In this document: piece by piece, positions 18,016-25,793 of the stretch
Layout of the letters: every line of letters begins with the position of its first letter
Numbering within the stretch: position 1 is the first letter of the stretch
Source: Candidatus Accumulibacter regalis
Lineage (GTDB): Bacteria; Pseudomonadota; Gammaproteobacteria; Burkholderiales; Rhodocyclaceae
DNA: 55,938 nucleotides
NCBI GenBank assembly: GCA_000585075.1
Contig: JEMY01000076.1
Span: forward strand, 1 to 55,938
Reading direction: 5' to 3'
Notes under the pieces: generated by a model
The model's database searches: none
What the model saw: only the letters and a program-made list of their open reading frames with translations
Told to the model about the DNA's origin: nothing
Position numbers and translations under genes: made by a program

Positions 18016-18596
18016 AATCCACCGTCCCTGAACTGCGGCGACGCACGCGCCCCAGCCGTGCCGTATCCCTCTCGCGCCTGGCCTGCTGCTTCTTGCCGCT
18101 GGTCGCCTTTTTGTCGTCGCCGGCCTCTTCGGCCAGCGACGATAGCGATGGTGGCAGCTCTGCAAAGCAACGCGCAGAAGCGATCGAAGTCCGCTTCCCA
18201 CCGTTTCCGCGGGCCGAGAACCTGATCCCGTTCACGGTCAGTGCGACCGCAGACAACAAATTCATGATCGACAGCGAGTCACTATCGGTGACCCCGGAGC
18301 GCGTCGTCTACTACACGCTGGTCATCGTGAGTTCCGCCGGCGCGCGCAACGTCAGTTATGAAGCGATACGCTGCGCCACCGGCGAGCGCCGAGTCTTTGG
18401 CTTTGGTCGCTCCGACGACACCTGGTCCAAAGCACGCAGCGAACAGTGGCTACGGATCGAGGAAAGCACGGTCAACCGGCAGCACGCAGCACTGTTTGGC
18501 GAGTATTTCTGCACCGTCGGCACCAGCCTGCGCGATGCCGATGACGCGCGCCGGATTCTCCGCTCCGGTGGCAATCGAACCAACCTTCGGCCCTAG
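18012..18596 (+). CDS. CNP1-like family exported protein
   Basis: A 194-residue protein with an N-terminal signal peptide (about residues 18-41, ending in SPASSAS). The mature part contains [13 protein letters not shown], then [20 protein letters not shown] and [17 protein letters not shown]. These match the CNP1-like (cryptic neisserial protein 1) family found in betaproteobacteria. The function is unknown. The ATG overlaps the rppH stop, and coq7 follows after about 55 bases, so the three may form one operon. A conserved Cys pair (C in AIRCATGE and in EYFCTVG) might form a disulphide in the periplasm; this is an inference. Confidence 0.8.
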   Translation: MKSTVPELRRRTRPSRAVSLSRLACCFLPLVAFLSSPASSASDDSDGGSSAKQRAEAIEVRFPPFPRAENLIPFTVSATADNKFMIDSESLSVTPERVVYYTLVIVSSAGARNVSYEAIRCATGERRVFGFGRSDDTWSKARSEQWLRIEESTVNRQHAALFGEYFCTVGTSLRDADDARRILRSGGNRTNLRP

Positions 18597-18650
18597 GCTC
18601 GCCGATTTCTTTAACTCTCGACACGACAACGGGAAGAGCAAAGGCCGCGC

Positions 18651-19274
18651 ATGATCACCGACCGTATCGTCATCGAGTTCGACAAGGCTCTGCGTACGCT
18701 TTTTGCGCCCGCGCCGACCACTCGTCGGGTGCCCGGCAGCGAGCAGCCCGAAGCGGAGCTGTCGGACAAGGAACGAGCGCACGCCGCGGCCCTGATGCGT
18801 ATCAACCATGTCGGCGAGGTCTGCGCGCAGGCCCTCTACCAGGGGCAGGCGTTGAGCTGCAACGATCCGCAGGTCAGGCTGGCGCTGCAAGAAGCCGCGC
18901 ATGAAGAAACGGAACACCTGGCCTGGACCGAGCGCCGCCTCGCCGAACTGCGTGGGCGGACCAGCCTGTTGAACCCACTCTGGTACCTCGGCGCCCTGTC
19001 CATCGGAATCGGCGCAGGCAAGCTGGGCGACACGTGGAGCCTGGGTTTTCTTGCCGAGACCGAGAGACAGGTCGAGGCACACCTCGACCATCATCTCAGC
19101 GATCTACCATGGCAGGACCTCAAGTCACGCGCGATCGTCGAGCAGATGCGCCTGGACGAGATTTCACACGCCGCGACCGCCGTGCGCCTGGGCGCTCGCG
19201 AATTGCCGGCCGGCGCCAGGCTGGCGATGCGCCTGGTATCGCGCACGATGACGGGCACCGCCTACTACGTGTAG
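18651..19274 (+). CDS. coq7: Ubiquinone biosynthesis hydroxylase Coq7
   Basis: A 207-residue di-iron monooxygenase that hydroxylates the ubiquinone precursor demethoxyubiquinone at the membrane. The carboxylate-bridged di-iron ligands are visible: E56 in [14 protein letters not shown], the E86-T-E-H89 motif, a second set around E138-E142, and E170-x-x-H173. These fall in a four-helix arrangement typical of the family. The N-terminal 30 residues resemble those of other betaproteobacterial Coq7 proteins. GAAGAGC-like purine bases lie before the ATG. It follows rppH and the CNP1-like gene on the same strand. Confidence 0.94.
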   Translation: MITDRIVIEFDKALRTLFAPAPTTRRVPGSEQPEAELSDKERAHAAALMRINHVGEVCAQALYQGQALSCNDPQVRLALQEAAHEETEHLAWTERRLAELRGRTSLLNPLWYLGALSIGIGAGKLGDTWSLGFLAETERQVEAHLDHHLSDLPWQDLKSRAIVEQMRLDEISHAATAVRLGARELPAGARLAMRLVSRTMTGTAYYV

Positions 19275-19355
19275 GCTGGACGCGGCGGCGCACGAGTAGC
19301 GAGGCACGCGGGCCGGCAGCCACTGCTGACTTCCGGGCGCACCCTGCACCGCACC

Positions 19356-19775
19356 TCACTCGTCGACGATTTCGAAGTCGTGCGTGATCTCGGCGGTCTT
19401 GCTGAGCATGCTGGTCGCCGAGCAGTACTTGTCCTTCGACAACTCGATGGCACGCGCCACCGCCTCCGGCTTGAGCTGCTTCCCGGTGACGCGAAAGTGG
19501 AAATGAATGCGGGTAAATACCCGCGGCTCGACGTCCGCGCGCTCTGCCTGAAGGCTGACCTCGACGCCTTTAACCGCATGCCGCCCTTTCTTGAGAATCA
19601 GGACGACATCGAAGGCCGCGCAACCACCGGCGCCAGCAAGCATCAACTCCATCGGACGGGGCGCCAGGTTGCGGCCCCCAGCCTCGATCGCCCCATCCAT
19701 GACTACCGTGTGATTGGTCCCCGTTTCTGCGATGAACGACATCCCGTCGCCGGTCCACTTCACCTTACAGTCCAT
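19356..19775 (-). CDS. OsmC-family protein, YhfA type
   Basis: A 139-residue OsmC-fold protein of the YhfA subgroup. The redox cysteines are present in LAGAGGCAAFDVV and in KDKYCSATSMLSK, the usual motif with the C-terminal helix. Members are likely thiol peroxidases or bind small thiol-reactive compounds, but the YhfA subgroup has no settled function. The start follows an AGGAAAGGGC leader, a good ribosome site. It faces coq7 tail to tail. Its upstream region contains a perfect inverted repeat, described separately. Confidence 0.87.
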   Translation of the reverse strand: MDCKVKWTGDGMSFIAETGTNHTVVMDGAIEAGGRNLAPRPMELMLAGAGGCAAFDVVLILKKGRHAVKGVEVSLQAERADVEPRVFTRIHFHFRVTGKQLKPEAVARAIELSKDKYCSATSMLSKTAEITHDFEIVDE

Positions 19776-19891
19776 GCCCTTTCCTCCCCTCTTTTCCCAG
19801 CGGGCATGACAAGGTGTCAGACCCCGACCGCAAAGACCTGCGCCCGCCCCCTATTGTAGCCTCAAGGCCCATAGACCCGGCAGCCCGCACC

Positions 19892-19910
19892 AATGCTGCA
19901 TTGCAGCATT
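19892..19910. promoter_or_regulatory. Perfect 9+1+9 inverted repeat, candidate operator (PhaR-like)
   Basis: The sequence AATGCTGCA-T-TGCAGCATT is a perfect palindrome around one base. Its core fits CTGC-N3-GCAG, the consensus reported for the polyhydroxyalkanoate regulator PhaR of Paracoccus. It lies about 117 bases upstream of the YhfA-type OsmC gene and about 160 bases upstream of the small-RNA promoter, so it could act on either. The regulator identity is an inference. Confidence 0.4.
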
Positions 19911-20072
19911 TACGCCAAAAAACATCGTTCCCAGAAGGTCTACTTGAATTGCCTATTGTGTAACGCATGTACCAACGACATTCCACCACATTGTATTAAT
20001 GGGTTTTGTATTTGCCTCCTTTCATTTCATTCTAGATTTGCGGAAAAAGATGGCGCAGCGCACAAATAATAC

Positions 20073-20101
20073 TTGACCTTTACACTCGGGCGAGCCATAA
20101 T
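20073..20101 (+). promoter_or_regulatory. Sigma-70 promoter of the candidate small RNA
   Basis: TTGACC (-35) and CATAAT (-10) are separated by exactly 17 bases. Each differs from the consensus at one position. No coding frame starts downstream before a terminator, so this promoter would drive a short non-coding transcript starting near 20108. Confidence 0.7.
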
Positions 20102-20107
20102 GCTTTC

Positions 20108-20217
20108 AACGTAAGCAGTAAGCACCTTGCTGATCGGCCTTTTTTTCCGGTTGTCTCCTCCACCCTCCTCCTTTGGTGTGGATTTAGCGCGGCTCCAACG
20201 AGCCGCGCTTTTTTTTT
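20108..20217 (+). ncRNA. Candidate small RNA with tandem CTCCTCC motifs
   Basis: The predicted transcript of about 110 nt is bounded by a near-consensus promoter and a strong intrinsic terminator. It opens with a short hairpin (CAGTAAG-CAC-CTTGCTG, 20116-20132). A pyrimidine-rich single strand follows with CTCCTCC at 20155-20161 and again at 20165-20171. The second copy lies in the loop of a CACC/GGTG stem (20161-20164 with 20174-20177). CUCCUCC is complementary to Shine-Dalgarno sequences, and loops of this kind occur in small RNAs of other proteobacteria. No open frame of useful length is present. The RNA would be transcribed toward rplM, which has its own promoter. Confidence 0.65.
20186..20217 (+). 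terminator. Rho-independent terminator of the small RNA
   Basis: AGCGCGGCTC-CAAC-GAGCCGCGCT forms a perfect GC-rich stem of 10 base pairs and is followed by an uninterrupted T tract. This is the strongest intrinsic terminator in the window. Confidence 0.9.
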
Positions 20218-20333
20218 GTCTGCGATTGGCCGTCGATGATTGCAACGAGCAGTGGCCCCGCTCGCTGCCCGCCCAACGCCTGCGCAGCCGCCCATCGCAA
20301 ACGAATTTATTCTCCGCCGCGGCCAAAGATCGA

Positions 20334-20363
20334 TTGACACCCACTGTACAGTTACCCTAAGAT
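20334..20363 (+). promoter_or_regulatory. Promoter of rplM-rpsI
   Basis: A perfect TTGACA is followed after 18 bases by TAAGAT. This would start transcription about 35 bases before the rplM ATG, giving the ribosomal-protein operon a strong promoter separate from that of the small RNA. Confidence 0.65.
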
Positions 20364-20405
20364 GCTGGGCTTTCCGTGATCAGGCAAATAAGGACGGCGT
20401 TTTTG

Positions 20406-20834
20406 ATGAAGACTTTCTCCGCCAAGTCGCATGAAGTGACACGCGAGTGGCTTGTGGTTGATGCCACGGACAAGGTGTTGGGTCGCCTTGCAACCGAAAT
20501 TGCTCGTCGCCTGCGCGGCAAGCACAAGCCTGAGTTCACCCCGCACGTCGATACCGGCGACTACATCGTCGTCACCAACGTCGAGAAGCTGCGCGTGACC
20601 GGCAACAAGGCCGAAGACAAGAAGTACTATCGCCACTCGGGCTATCCTGGCGGTCTCTACGAGACGAACTTCAGCAAGATGCAGCAGCGCTTCCCGGGCC
20701 GCGTCCTTGAACAGGCGGTCAAGGGCATGCTCCCCAAGGGGCCGCTCGGCTACGCCATGCTCAAGAAAATGAAGTGCTACGCCGGCACAACCCATCCGCA
20801 CGCTGCCCAGCAGCCCAAGGTTCTGGAACTCTAA
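20406..20834 (+). CDS. rplM: 50S ribosomal protein L13
   Basis: A 142-residue L13, an early assembly protein of the large ribosomal subunit. The sequence [20 protein letters not shown] and the middle element [17 protein letters not shown] are diagnostic. An ATG ten codons upstream is in frame, but the family start is MKTFSAK. The gene is the first of the conserved rplM-rpsI pair, with rpsI 10 bases downstream. A dedicated promoter lies upstream and the pair ends in an intrinsic terminator. Confidence 0.98.
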   Translation: MKTFSAKSHEVTREWLVVDATDKVLGRLATEIARRLRGKHKPEFTPHVDTGDYIVVTNVEKLRVTGNKAEDKKYYRHSGYPGGLYETNFSKMQQRFPGRVLEQAVKGMLPKGPLGYAMLKKMKCYAGTTHPHAAQQPKVLEL

Positions 20835-20844
20835 GGGGTCACAA

Positions 20845-21237
20845 ATGGCTGATAACTATTTCTATGGCACCGGTCGCCGAAAGAGCGCCGTAGCGCGCGT
20901 ATTCATGAAGCGCGGCAACGGCAGCTTCGTGGTCAACGGCAAGCCGGTCGATGAGTTCTTCACGCGCGTTACTGGCCGAATGATTGTTCGCCAGCCGCTG
21001 CAACTCATCGAGCAACTGCCGGACTTCGACATTCTGGTCAACGTCGGCGGCGGTGGCGAATCCGGACAGGCTGGTGCAGTGCGGCACGGAATCACGCGCG
21101 CGCTCATCGCCTACGACAACGAGCTCAAGCCGGCGCTTTCCAAGGCTGGCTTCGTCACTCGCGATGCACGTGAAGTCGAGCGCAAGAAAGTCGGCTTCCA
21201 CAAGGCCCGTCGGCGCAAGCAGTTCTCGAAACGATAA
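20845..21237 (+). CDS. rpsI: 30S ribosomal protein S9
   Basis: A 130-residue S9 of the small subunit. It starts with [16 protein letters not shown] and ends with the hallmark tail [11 protein letters not shown], whose last arginine reaches into the ribosomal P site. It follows rplM after 10 bases in the usual operon. An AAGGGGT-like ribosome site precedes the ATG. Confidence 0.98.
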   Translation: MADNYFYGTGRRKSAVARVFMKRGNGSFVVNGKPVDEFFTRVTGRMIVRQPLQLIEQLPDFDILVNVGGGGESGQAGAVRHGITRALIAYDNELKPALSKAGFVTRDAREVERKKVGFHKARRRKQFSKR

Positions 21238-21279
21238 GCCGCCGGTCACGAATCGGCTGCGAACCATTGCCCAGCCAGA

Positions 21280-21304
21280 AGCCGCCTCAGGGCGGCTTTT
21301 GTGT
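21280..21304 (+). terminator. Rho-independent terminator after rpsI
   Basis: AGCCGCC-TCAG-GGCGGCT forms a seven-pair stem followed by TTT and further T-rich sequence, placed 42 bases after the rpsI stop. It separates the ribosomal-protein pair from argC. Confidence 0.85.
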
Positions 21305-21350
21305 TTTGGGAAACTCGGAACTATGATGGCAGGCTATCCGGGAGTCTTTC

Positions 21351-22379
21351 ATGATCAAGGTTGGAATCGTCGGCGGCACTGGCTACACCGGTGTCGAACT
21401 GCTGCGCTTGCTGGCACAACACCCACAGGTGCAACTTGTCGCCATCACCTCGCGTGGCGAGGCCGGCACGGCCGTCTCGGACATGTTTCCCAGCTTGCGG
21501 CGACGGCTGGATCTCAAGTTCGAGGATCCGGCCAGCGCTGATCTGCGCAGCTGCGATCTCGTTTTCTTCGCCACTCCCAACGGCGTCGCCATGACCCAGG
21601 CGCCGGCACTGCTCGACGCCGGGGTACGGGTAATCGACCTGGCTGCCGATTTCCGCATCAAGGACGTCGCCGAGTGGGAACGCTGGTATGGAATGTCGCA
21701 TGCCAGCCCCGACTGGGTGGAAAAAGCCGTCTACGGATTGCCCGAGCACGACCGTTCCGGGATCAGCAAGGCTCGCCTGGTGGCCAACCCGGGGTGCTAT
21801 CCGACAGCCGTCCAACTCGGCTTCATGCCCTTGGTTGAAGCGGGAGTGGTGGACCTTGGCCAATTGATTGCCGACACCAAGTCGGGGGTCTCGGGAGCCG
21901 GTCGCAAGGCCGAGATTCCGACATTGTTCGCGGAAGCCTCAGACAATTTCAAGGCCTACGCCGTCCCCGGGCATCGCCATCTGCCCGAAATCCAGCAAGG
22001 CCTGTCGACCATGGCCGCACAGCCGGTTGGCCTGACCTTCGTCCCGCATTTGACGCCGATGATCCGCGGTATCCATGCCACTCTCTACGCGCGTATCAAG
22101 AACGACGCCGACTTTCAGCGGCTTTTCGAAGAACGCTACCGTGGCGAAGCGTTCGTCGACGTCCTGCCCCCCGGATCGCACCCCGACACACGTTCGGTCC
22201 GCGCCGCCAATCTCTGCCGCATCGCCCTGCACCGGCCGCAGCAGGGAAAGGTCCTGGTCGTGCTTGCGGTCATCGACAACCTCGTCAAGGGCGCCGCAGG
22301 ACAAGCGGTGCAGAACATGAACATCATGTTCGGCCGACCGGAAACCGAAGGCCTTTGGCAACTGGCGGTGCTTCCCTAA
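21351..22379 (+). CDS. argC: N-acetyl-gamma-glutamyl-phosphate reductase
   Basis: A 342-residue NADPH-dependent enzyme of arginine biosynthesis that reduces N-acetylglutamyl phosphate to the semialdehyde. The N-terminal Rossmann motif is [18 protein letters not shown]. The catalytic cysteine C149 lies in [14 protein letters not shown], and the C-terminus has [20 protein letters not shown]. Length and motifs fit the single-domain long-type ArgC. The gene lies in the common betaproteobacterial order rpsI-argC-bactofilin-erpA, although the bactofilin gene is broken here. Confidence 0.96.
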   Translation: MIKVGIVGGTGYTGVELLRLLAQHPQVQLVAITSRGEAGTAVSDMFPSLRRRLDLKFEDPASADLRSCDLVFFATPNGVAMTQAPALLDAGVRVIDLAADFRIKDVAEWERWYGMSHASPDWVEKAVYGLPEHDRSGISKARLVANPGCYPTAVQLGFMPLVEAGVVDLGQLIADTKSGVSGAGRKAEIPTLFAEASDNFKAYAVPGHRHLPEIQQGLSTMAAQPVGLTFVPHLTPMIRGIHATLYARIKNDADFQRLFEERYRGEAFVDVLPPGSHPDTRSVRAANLCRIALHRPQQGKVLVVLAVIDNLVKGAAGQAVQNMNIMFGRPETEGLWQLAVLP

Positions 22380-22573
22380 GGCTCGAACGCCCGCGCCAGC
22401 ACGCGTGGGCATCAACGCCTCGAGCGCATGCGCGGCGCCCGCCGTCCGCCTCCGGCCAGTAGCTCCATAGGATATTATTCATCGACAGCGCCGGGCCAAC
22501 GGCGAAGGAGGCCAGGCGAACGCTTGAGCGGCTGCTCGCGGTCCGCCAGGAAGGCAAAAATGTTATCATCCGC

Positions 22574-22980
22574 TTGCCGTCGAAGGCGGCCCAGCGATCA
22601 TCGGAGTATCGTCTTGAAATCAAGCACACTCAGCGCATTGAAGGGTTTTTTTCAGTGTCCGTTGGCGCCACGCTGAAAAACGTCGAAGCTCGCGTCTTGC
22701 AGGACGGCCAGCTTCGCGCCCGGCAGATGCCGGCGCGCTCGCGCTCAGCGAACAAGCAAGAGTCGAGGGCAGGATCACGCTGTCGCATGCGGCAATCAAT
22801 GGCAACGTCATGGGTTCGATTGTGGCCAGCGACGCGCTGGAACTCCTCCCCAACGTACGTGTCAGAGGTGACGTTGAATACCGTCAAAGCGAAGTTCAGC
22901 TCGGAGCCATTGTCGAGGGCCGCCTGATGCGTCAGGCAGGCACCGGCACAGCGAAACTAAAACTTGCTTCAAGTGGCTGA
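22574..22980 (+). pseudogene. Bactofilin, frameshifted or truncated
   Basis: Bactofilins are polymer-forming cytoskeletal proteins with a right-handed beta-helix. The C-terminal half is clear: LALSEQARVEGRITLSHAAI, then VASDALELLPNVRVRGDVEY and QLGAIVEGRLM, ending at the TGA. That frame has no ATG, GTG or TTG before the middle of the domain and is closed by TGA at 22639-22641. A weak N-terminal match (KHTQRIEGFFS, then VGATLKN) lies in another frame from 22574, so a single frameshift around 22700-22735 would join them. A run of seven T's at 22646-22652 is another possible slip site. This is either a decayed gene or a sequencing error. It sits just before erpA, as in relatives. Confidence 0.6.
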
Positions 22981-23028
22981 CTTTCTCGTCAGCAGTCTCA
23001 TCAGATAACAGCTTCAGGAGGATCACCA

Positions 23029-23379
23029 ATGAACGCAGCAACTGAAATACCCATGCCTTTCGTCTTTACCGACAACGCGGCCGGAAAAGTGAAGGAATTG
23101 ATCGAGGACGAAGGCAATCCCGATCTGAAGCTTCGCGTTTTCGTCACCGGCGGAGGATGCTCCGGCTTCCAGTACGGTTTCACCTTTGACGAAGTCGCCA
23201 ACGACGACGACACGGCACTGCAGAAGAATGGCGTAACGCTGCTCGTCGACCCGATGAGCTATCAGTACCTGGTGGGCGCTGAAATCGACTACACGGAAGG
23301 CCTCGAAGGCTCGCAATTCGTCATCAAGAACCCGAACGCGTCGACCACCTGCGGTTGCGGTTCCTCGTTCTCGGTCTAG
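23029..23379 (+). CDS. erpA: Iron-sulfur cluster insertion protein ErpA
   Basis: A 116-residue A-type Fe-S carrier that delivers clusters to target apoproteins. The three ligand cysteines are C44 in [13 protein letters not shown] and C108, C110 in [10 protein letters not shown]. The domain [20 protein letters not shown] is typical. An excellent ribosome site (AGGAGG) precedes the ATG. It stands downstream of the damaged bactofilin gene and convergent with the channel gene. Confidence 0.96.
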   Translation: MNAATEIPMPFVFTDNAAGKVKELIEDEGNPDLKLRVFVTGGGCSGFQYGFTFDEVANDDDTALQKNGVTLLVDPMSYQYLVGAEIDYTEGLEGSQFVIKNPNASTTCGCGSSFSV

Positions 23380-23539
23380 CTGAAGGCAAGCAGAAAAGCC
23401 TCTCGTTGGCATCGCTGTCCTGTCTCACGCCGCAGGACAGCCGCACTCGCACACCCCAGCCTAGCCGCTGGCCAACCAGGTCGACCGACTTGGTCACAGA
23501 CTCCCGGCCGCCGCGAACCCGAGCGCGTGTCGAGCGCCA

Positions 23540-25258
23540 CTAGCCCCTGCCGGGGTCGCCGGCGCGCTTCGTCGGGTTGAACCAGCGCCACAGCAAGCCC
23601 TGCGCATCATGCCCGGTAAGTACGTATTCGAGGGCATTGCGATTGTCGAGCGCGAGGTTCTGCGCTGTCTTGGCGGCCCGCGTGCCGGCAAACAGCAGCT
23701 CGTCACCCGGTTTCAGGACCGTTTCATCTTCGGGCAGTTCCTGGTCGCGTCCGTCGCGCACCAGCAACAGCGGCAGCAAGGGCAGGAAGTCCTGGCGCGC
23801 GGCCGGATCGCGCCGCAATATCTCCATACGGATGGTCACCTGCTCCATCATGAGAAGCTTGTGCGCTGCCGGCGCGTCTGCGGCATTCAGTCGCACGCTC
23901 CAGACCAGGGGTACGCGGTGGACACAGAGCTCCTCAAGTTGCCGGGCGACGCTTGCCGCGCGCGTGTCCGGCCAGGCGCGGACATGGCGCAGGAAACGGG
24001 TCAGCAATGGCGAGGTGATCAGCGCCATGCACTCGCGTGCGACGATCCGTGACGGAACCATGGTGAAGTCGGCATCATAGGCGTCGAAGAGGACTTCGTT
24101 GGCCACCCGGTTCTGGCGCACCACGACGAATAGCGCCGGGTTGATCTCCTTGGCCGTCATCGCGATCGACAGGTTGTTGGTGTCATTGTCGCCACCGGCG
24201 ACGATGCCCACCGCGGTTTCTATTCCTGCCAGCCGCAGGGGCTCCGCTTCCATACCGTGGCCGACGATGTGGCGAACCGTGGCGGGCAGATTCTGTTCCG
24301 GCGCGATGACCGTCAGGCTGACGCCCTGCCGCTCCAGATTACGTACCACCGCCTGCCCGAACAGACCATAGCCACAAACGACCCAGTCGCCAACCGGCGG
24401 ATCGTGCCGCTCGGGTACTTTCTGTCCGGGCAGCCCGGTGAGCAGGTCGACCAGACGGAACCAACTCGGTGAATGAATCGCCTGCGCCAGATAGTCGGCA
24501 AACTTCTCGAAGTGATTGACCACGTAGTGCGTCCCAAAGGACATCATGTTGCGCTCCACCGACGGGCTGGCGACGCGCGCCACGACCATCAGCCGCGGAT
24601 TGACCAACCGGCTGGCAATGGCCACCGCAAGATTGGCCGAATCGTCGTCTGTGATCGCCAGCACGCCGCGACAACTACGGTGCTTCAAGCCGGCGAGAAT
24701 CAGGTTTTGCGGTTGCGCAGCATCGGCACAGAGGACGAGAATGTCCGCCGCGAAATCCTCGAGTTCCACTTCCTGGATGCGCTGGTCATTACGCTCGAGG
24801 GCCACCACCCGGATGCCGCTGCGATCGAGCGCGCGCGCAATCAGCATCCCGGTTTCGCCACAGCCGCAGACGATGTAGAAAGGCTCGCCGAGATGCCGTA
24901 CCCGGCGCGCAAACTGGCCGCTCTGCAGGACCTGCTGAAAACCCTTGTCCTGGACCAGCGCGAGCAGGCTGATGATCGAGTATGACCAGCCGATCACCGA
25001 GAGGAAAATGCACACCGTGACCCACATCCGCTGGGCGTCGGAAAAGGGCACCGGAATCTCGCCAAAGCCGATCGTACTGGCCGTGTAGCTGACGAAATAG
25101 AAGGCGTGAAAGAAACTCATCGGCGGCGCTGGCCGACCTTGCGCATCGATGCCGGGAACCAGCGTCAGTCCGAGCGTGGACACCGCATACAGGACAATCA
25201 GCACGATCAGCGGCACGCGCATCCGCCGCAGGGCGAGAAAGAAGATGCTGGTGTTCAT
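23540..25258 (-). CDS. Potassium channel-like protein with two RCK (TrkA-N/C) domains
   Basis: A 572-residue membrane protein. Two transmembrane segments (about residues 14-34 and 77-100) flank a pore loop with filter TIGFGE (T62 to E67), close to the TVGYGD of potassium channels. A first Rossmann RCK domain (about 127-245, with IVCGCGETGMLIARAL) and a second (about 292-430, with VVCGYGLFGQAVVRNL) follow. A C-terminal TrkA-C-like strand region ends the chain (LPEDETVLKPGDELLFAG). The RCK domains bind nucleotides or ions and gate the pore. Phe replaces the filter Tyr. Thirteen bases separate it from the upstream small membrane protein gene on the same strand. Confidence 0.85.
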   Translation of the reverse strand: MNTSIFFLALRRMRVPLIVLIVLYAVSTLGLTLVPGIDAQGRPAPPMSFFHAFYFVSYTASTIGFGEIPVPFSDAQRMWVTVCIFLSVIGWSYSIISLLALVQDKGFQQVLQSGQFARRVRHLGEPFYIVCGCGETGMLIARALDRSGIRVVALERNDQRIQEVELEDFAADILVLCADAAQPQNLILAGLKHRSCRGVLAITDDDSANLAVAIASRLVNPRLMVVARVASPSVERNMMSFGTHYVVNHFEKFADYLAQAIHSPSWFRLVDLLTGLPGQKVPERHDPPVGDWVVCGYGLFGQAVVRNLERQGVSLTVIAPEQNLPATVRHIVGHGMEAEPLRLAGIETAVGIVAGGDNDTNNLSIAMTAKEINPALFVVVRQNRVANEVLFDAYDADFTMVPSRIVARECMALITSPLLTRFLRHVRAWPDTRAASVARQLEELCVHRVPLVWSVRLNAADAPAAHKLLMMEQVTIRMEILRRDPAARQDFLPLLPLLLVRDGRDQELPEDETVLKPGDELLFAGTRAAKTAQNLALDNRNALEYVLTGHDAQGLLWRWFNPTKRAGDPGRG

Positions 25259-25271
25259 TCCGGCGTCGCCA

Positions 25272-25655
25272 TCAGCGCCGCAACATCACCGTCTCGGCAA
25301 TCAACAACACCAGCGAAACGAAGTTGGCCAGCAAGGCCCCGCCACTGAGCGAAACGACACTGGTAGTGACGTCGGCCGACATTCCCTCGCCGGTGACATG
25401 CACGGCGATGGCCCACACGCAGGCCGCCGCAACCAGTTGCAGGTCGGCCACCAGGCTGGTCGACAGGTGCACCGCGCCGATCTGCGTGCGGTCGCCGAAC
25501 TTCAGGACAGTGGCAATCAGGTTGACGACGATCGCGGCAAACAGCTCGTAGATGTGGTGGTGCGTCGGATTGTCGATATCGCCGATGAAGAAGCCGAAGT
25601 TCAGCGTTGCCGCAAGAACGATGAAAAAACCGAAAATCACCTTCTCGAGATTCAT
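25272..25655 (-). CDS. Small membrane protein (DUF6394-like)
   Basis: A 127-residue protein with about four hydrophobic segments: MNLEKVIFGFFIVLAATLNF, then IYELFAAIVVNLIATVLKF, LQLVAAACVWAIAVHVTG, and LLANFVSLVLLIAETVML. From memory it matches DUF6394. The start chosen begins the first membrane helix; a longer frame adds 16 polar residues. It ends 13 bases before the channel gene on the same strand, so the two are almost certainly co-transcribed. A role as an accessory subunit of the channel is an inference from gene order. The function is unknown. Confidence 0.7.
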   Translation of the reverse strand: MNLEKVIFGFFIVLAATLNFGFFIGDIDNPTHHHIYELFAAIVVNLIATVLKFGDRTQIGAVHLSTSLVADLQLVAAACVWAIAVHVTGEGMSADVTTSVVSLSGGALLANFVSLVLLIAETVMLRR

Positions 25656-25793
25656 GAGCACCTTCTCCACGGCAGACCAGGCCAGCGCACGATCGCCCGG
25701 CACTTAGCTCGACAGCATACTCGCCTGAGCTAGGAAAGAAAACCGGCCAGCAGCCGCGCCGGTGAGCGGTGATGCAGAAGGCCGCAAAGGTCG

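Noticed and set aside
20116-20147. Early terminator (CAGTAAG hairpin followed by T7) inside the candidate small RNA
   Set aside because: The stem has a G-T pair and is separated from the T tract by ATCGGCC, so it is less convincing than the terminator at 20186-20217. It could still cause some early ends.
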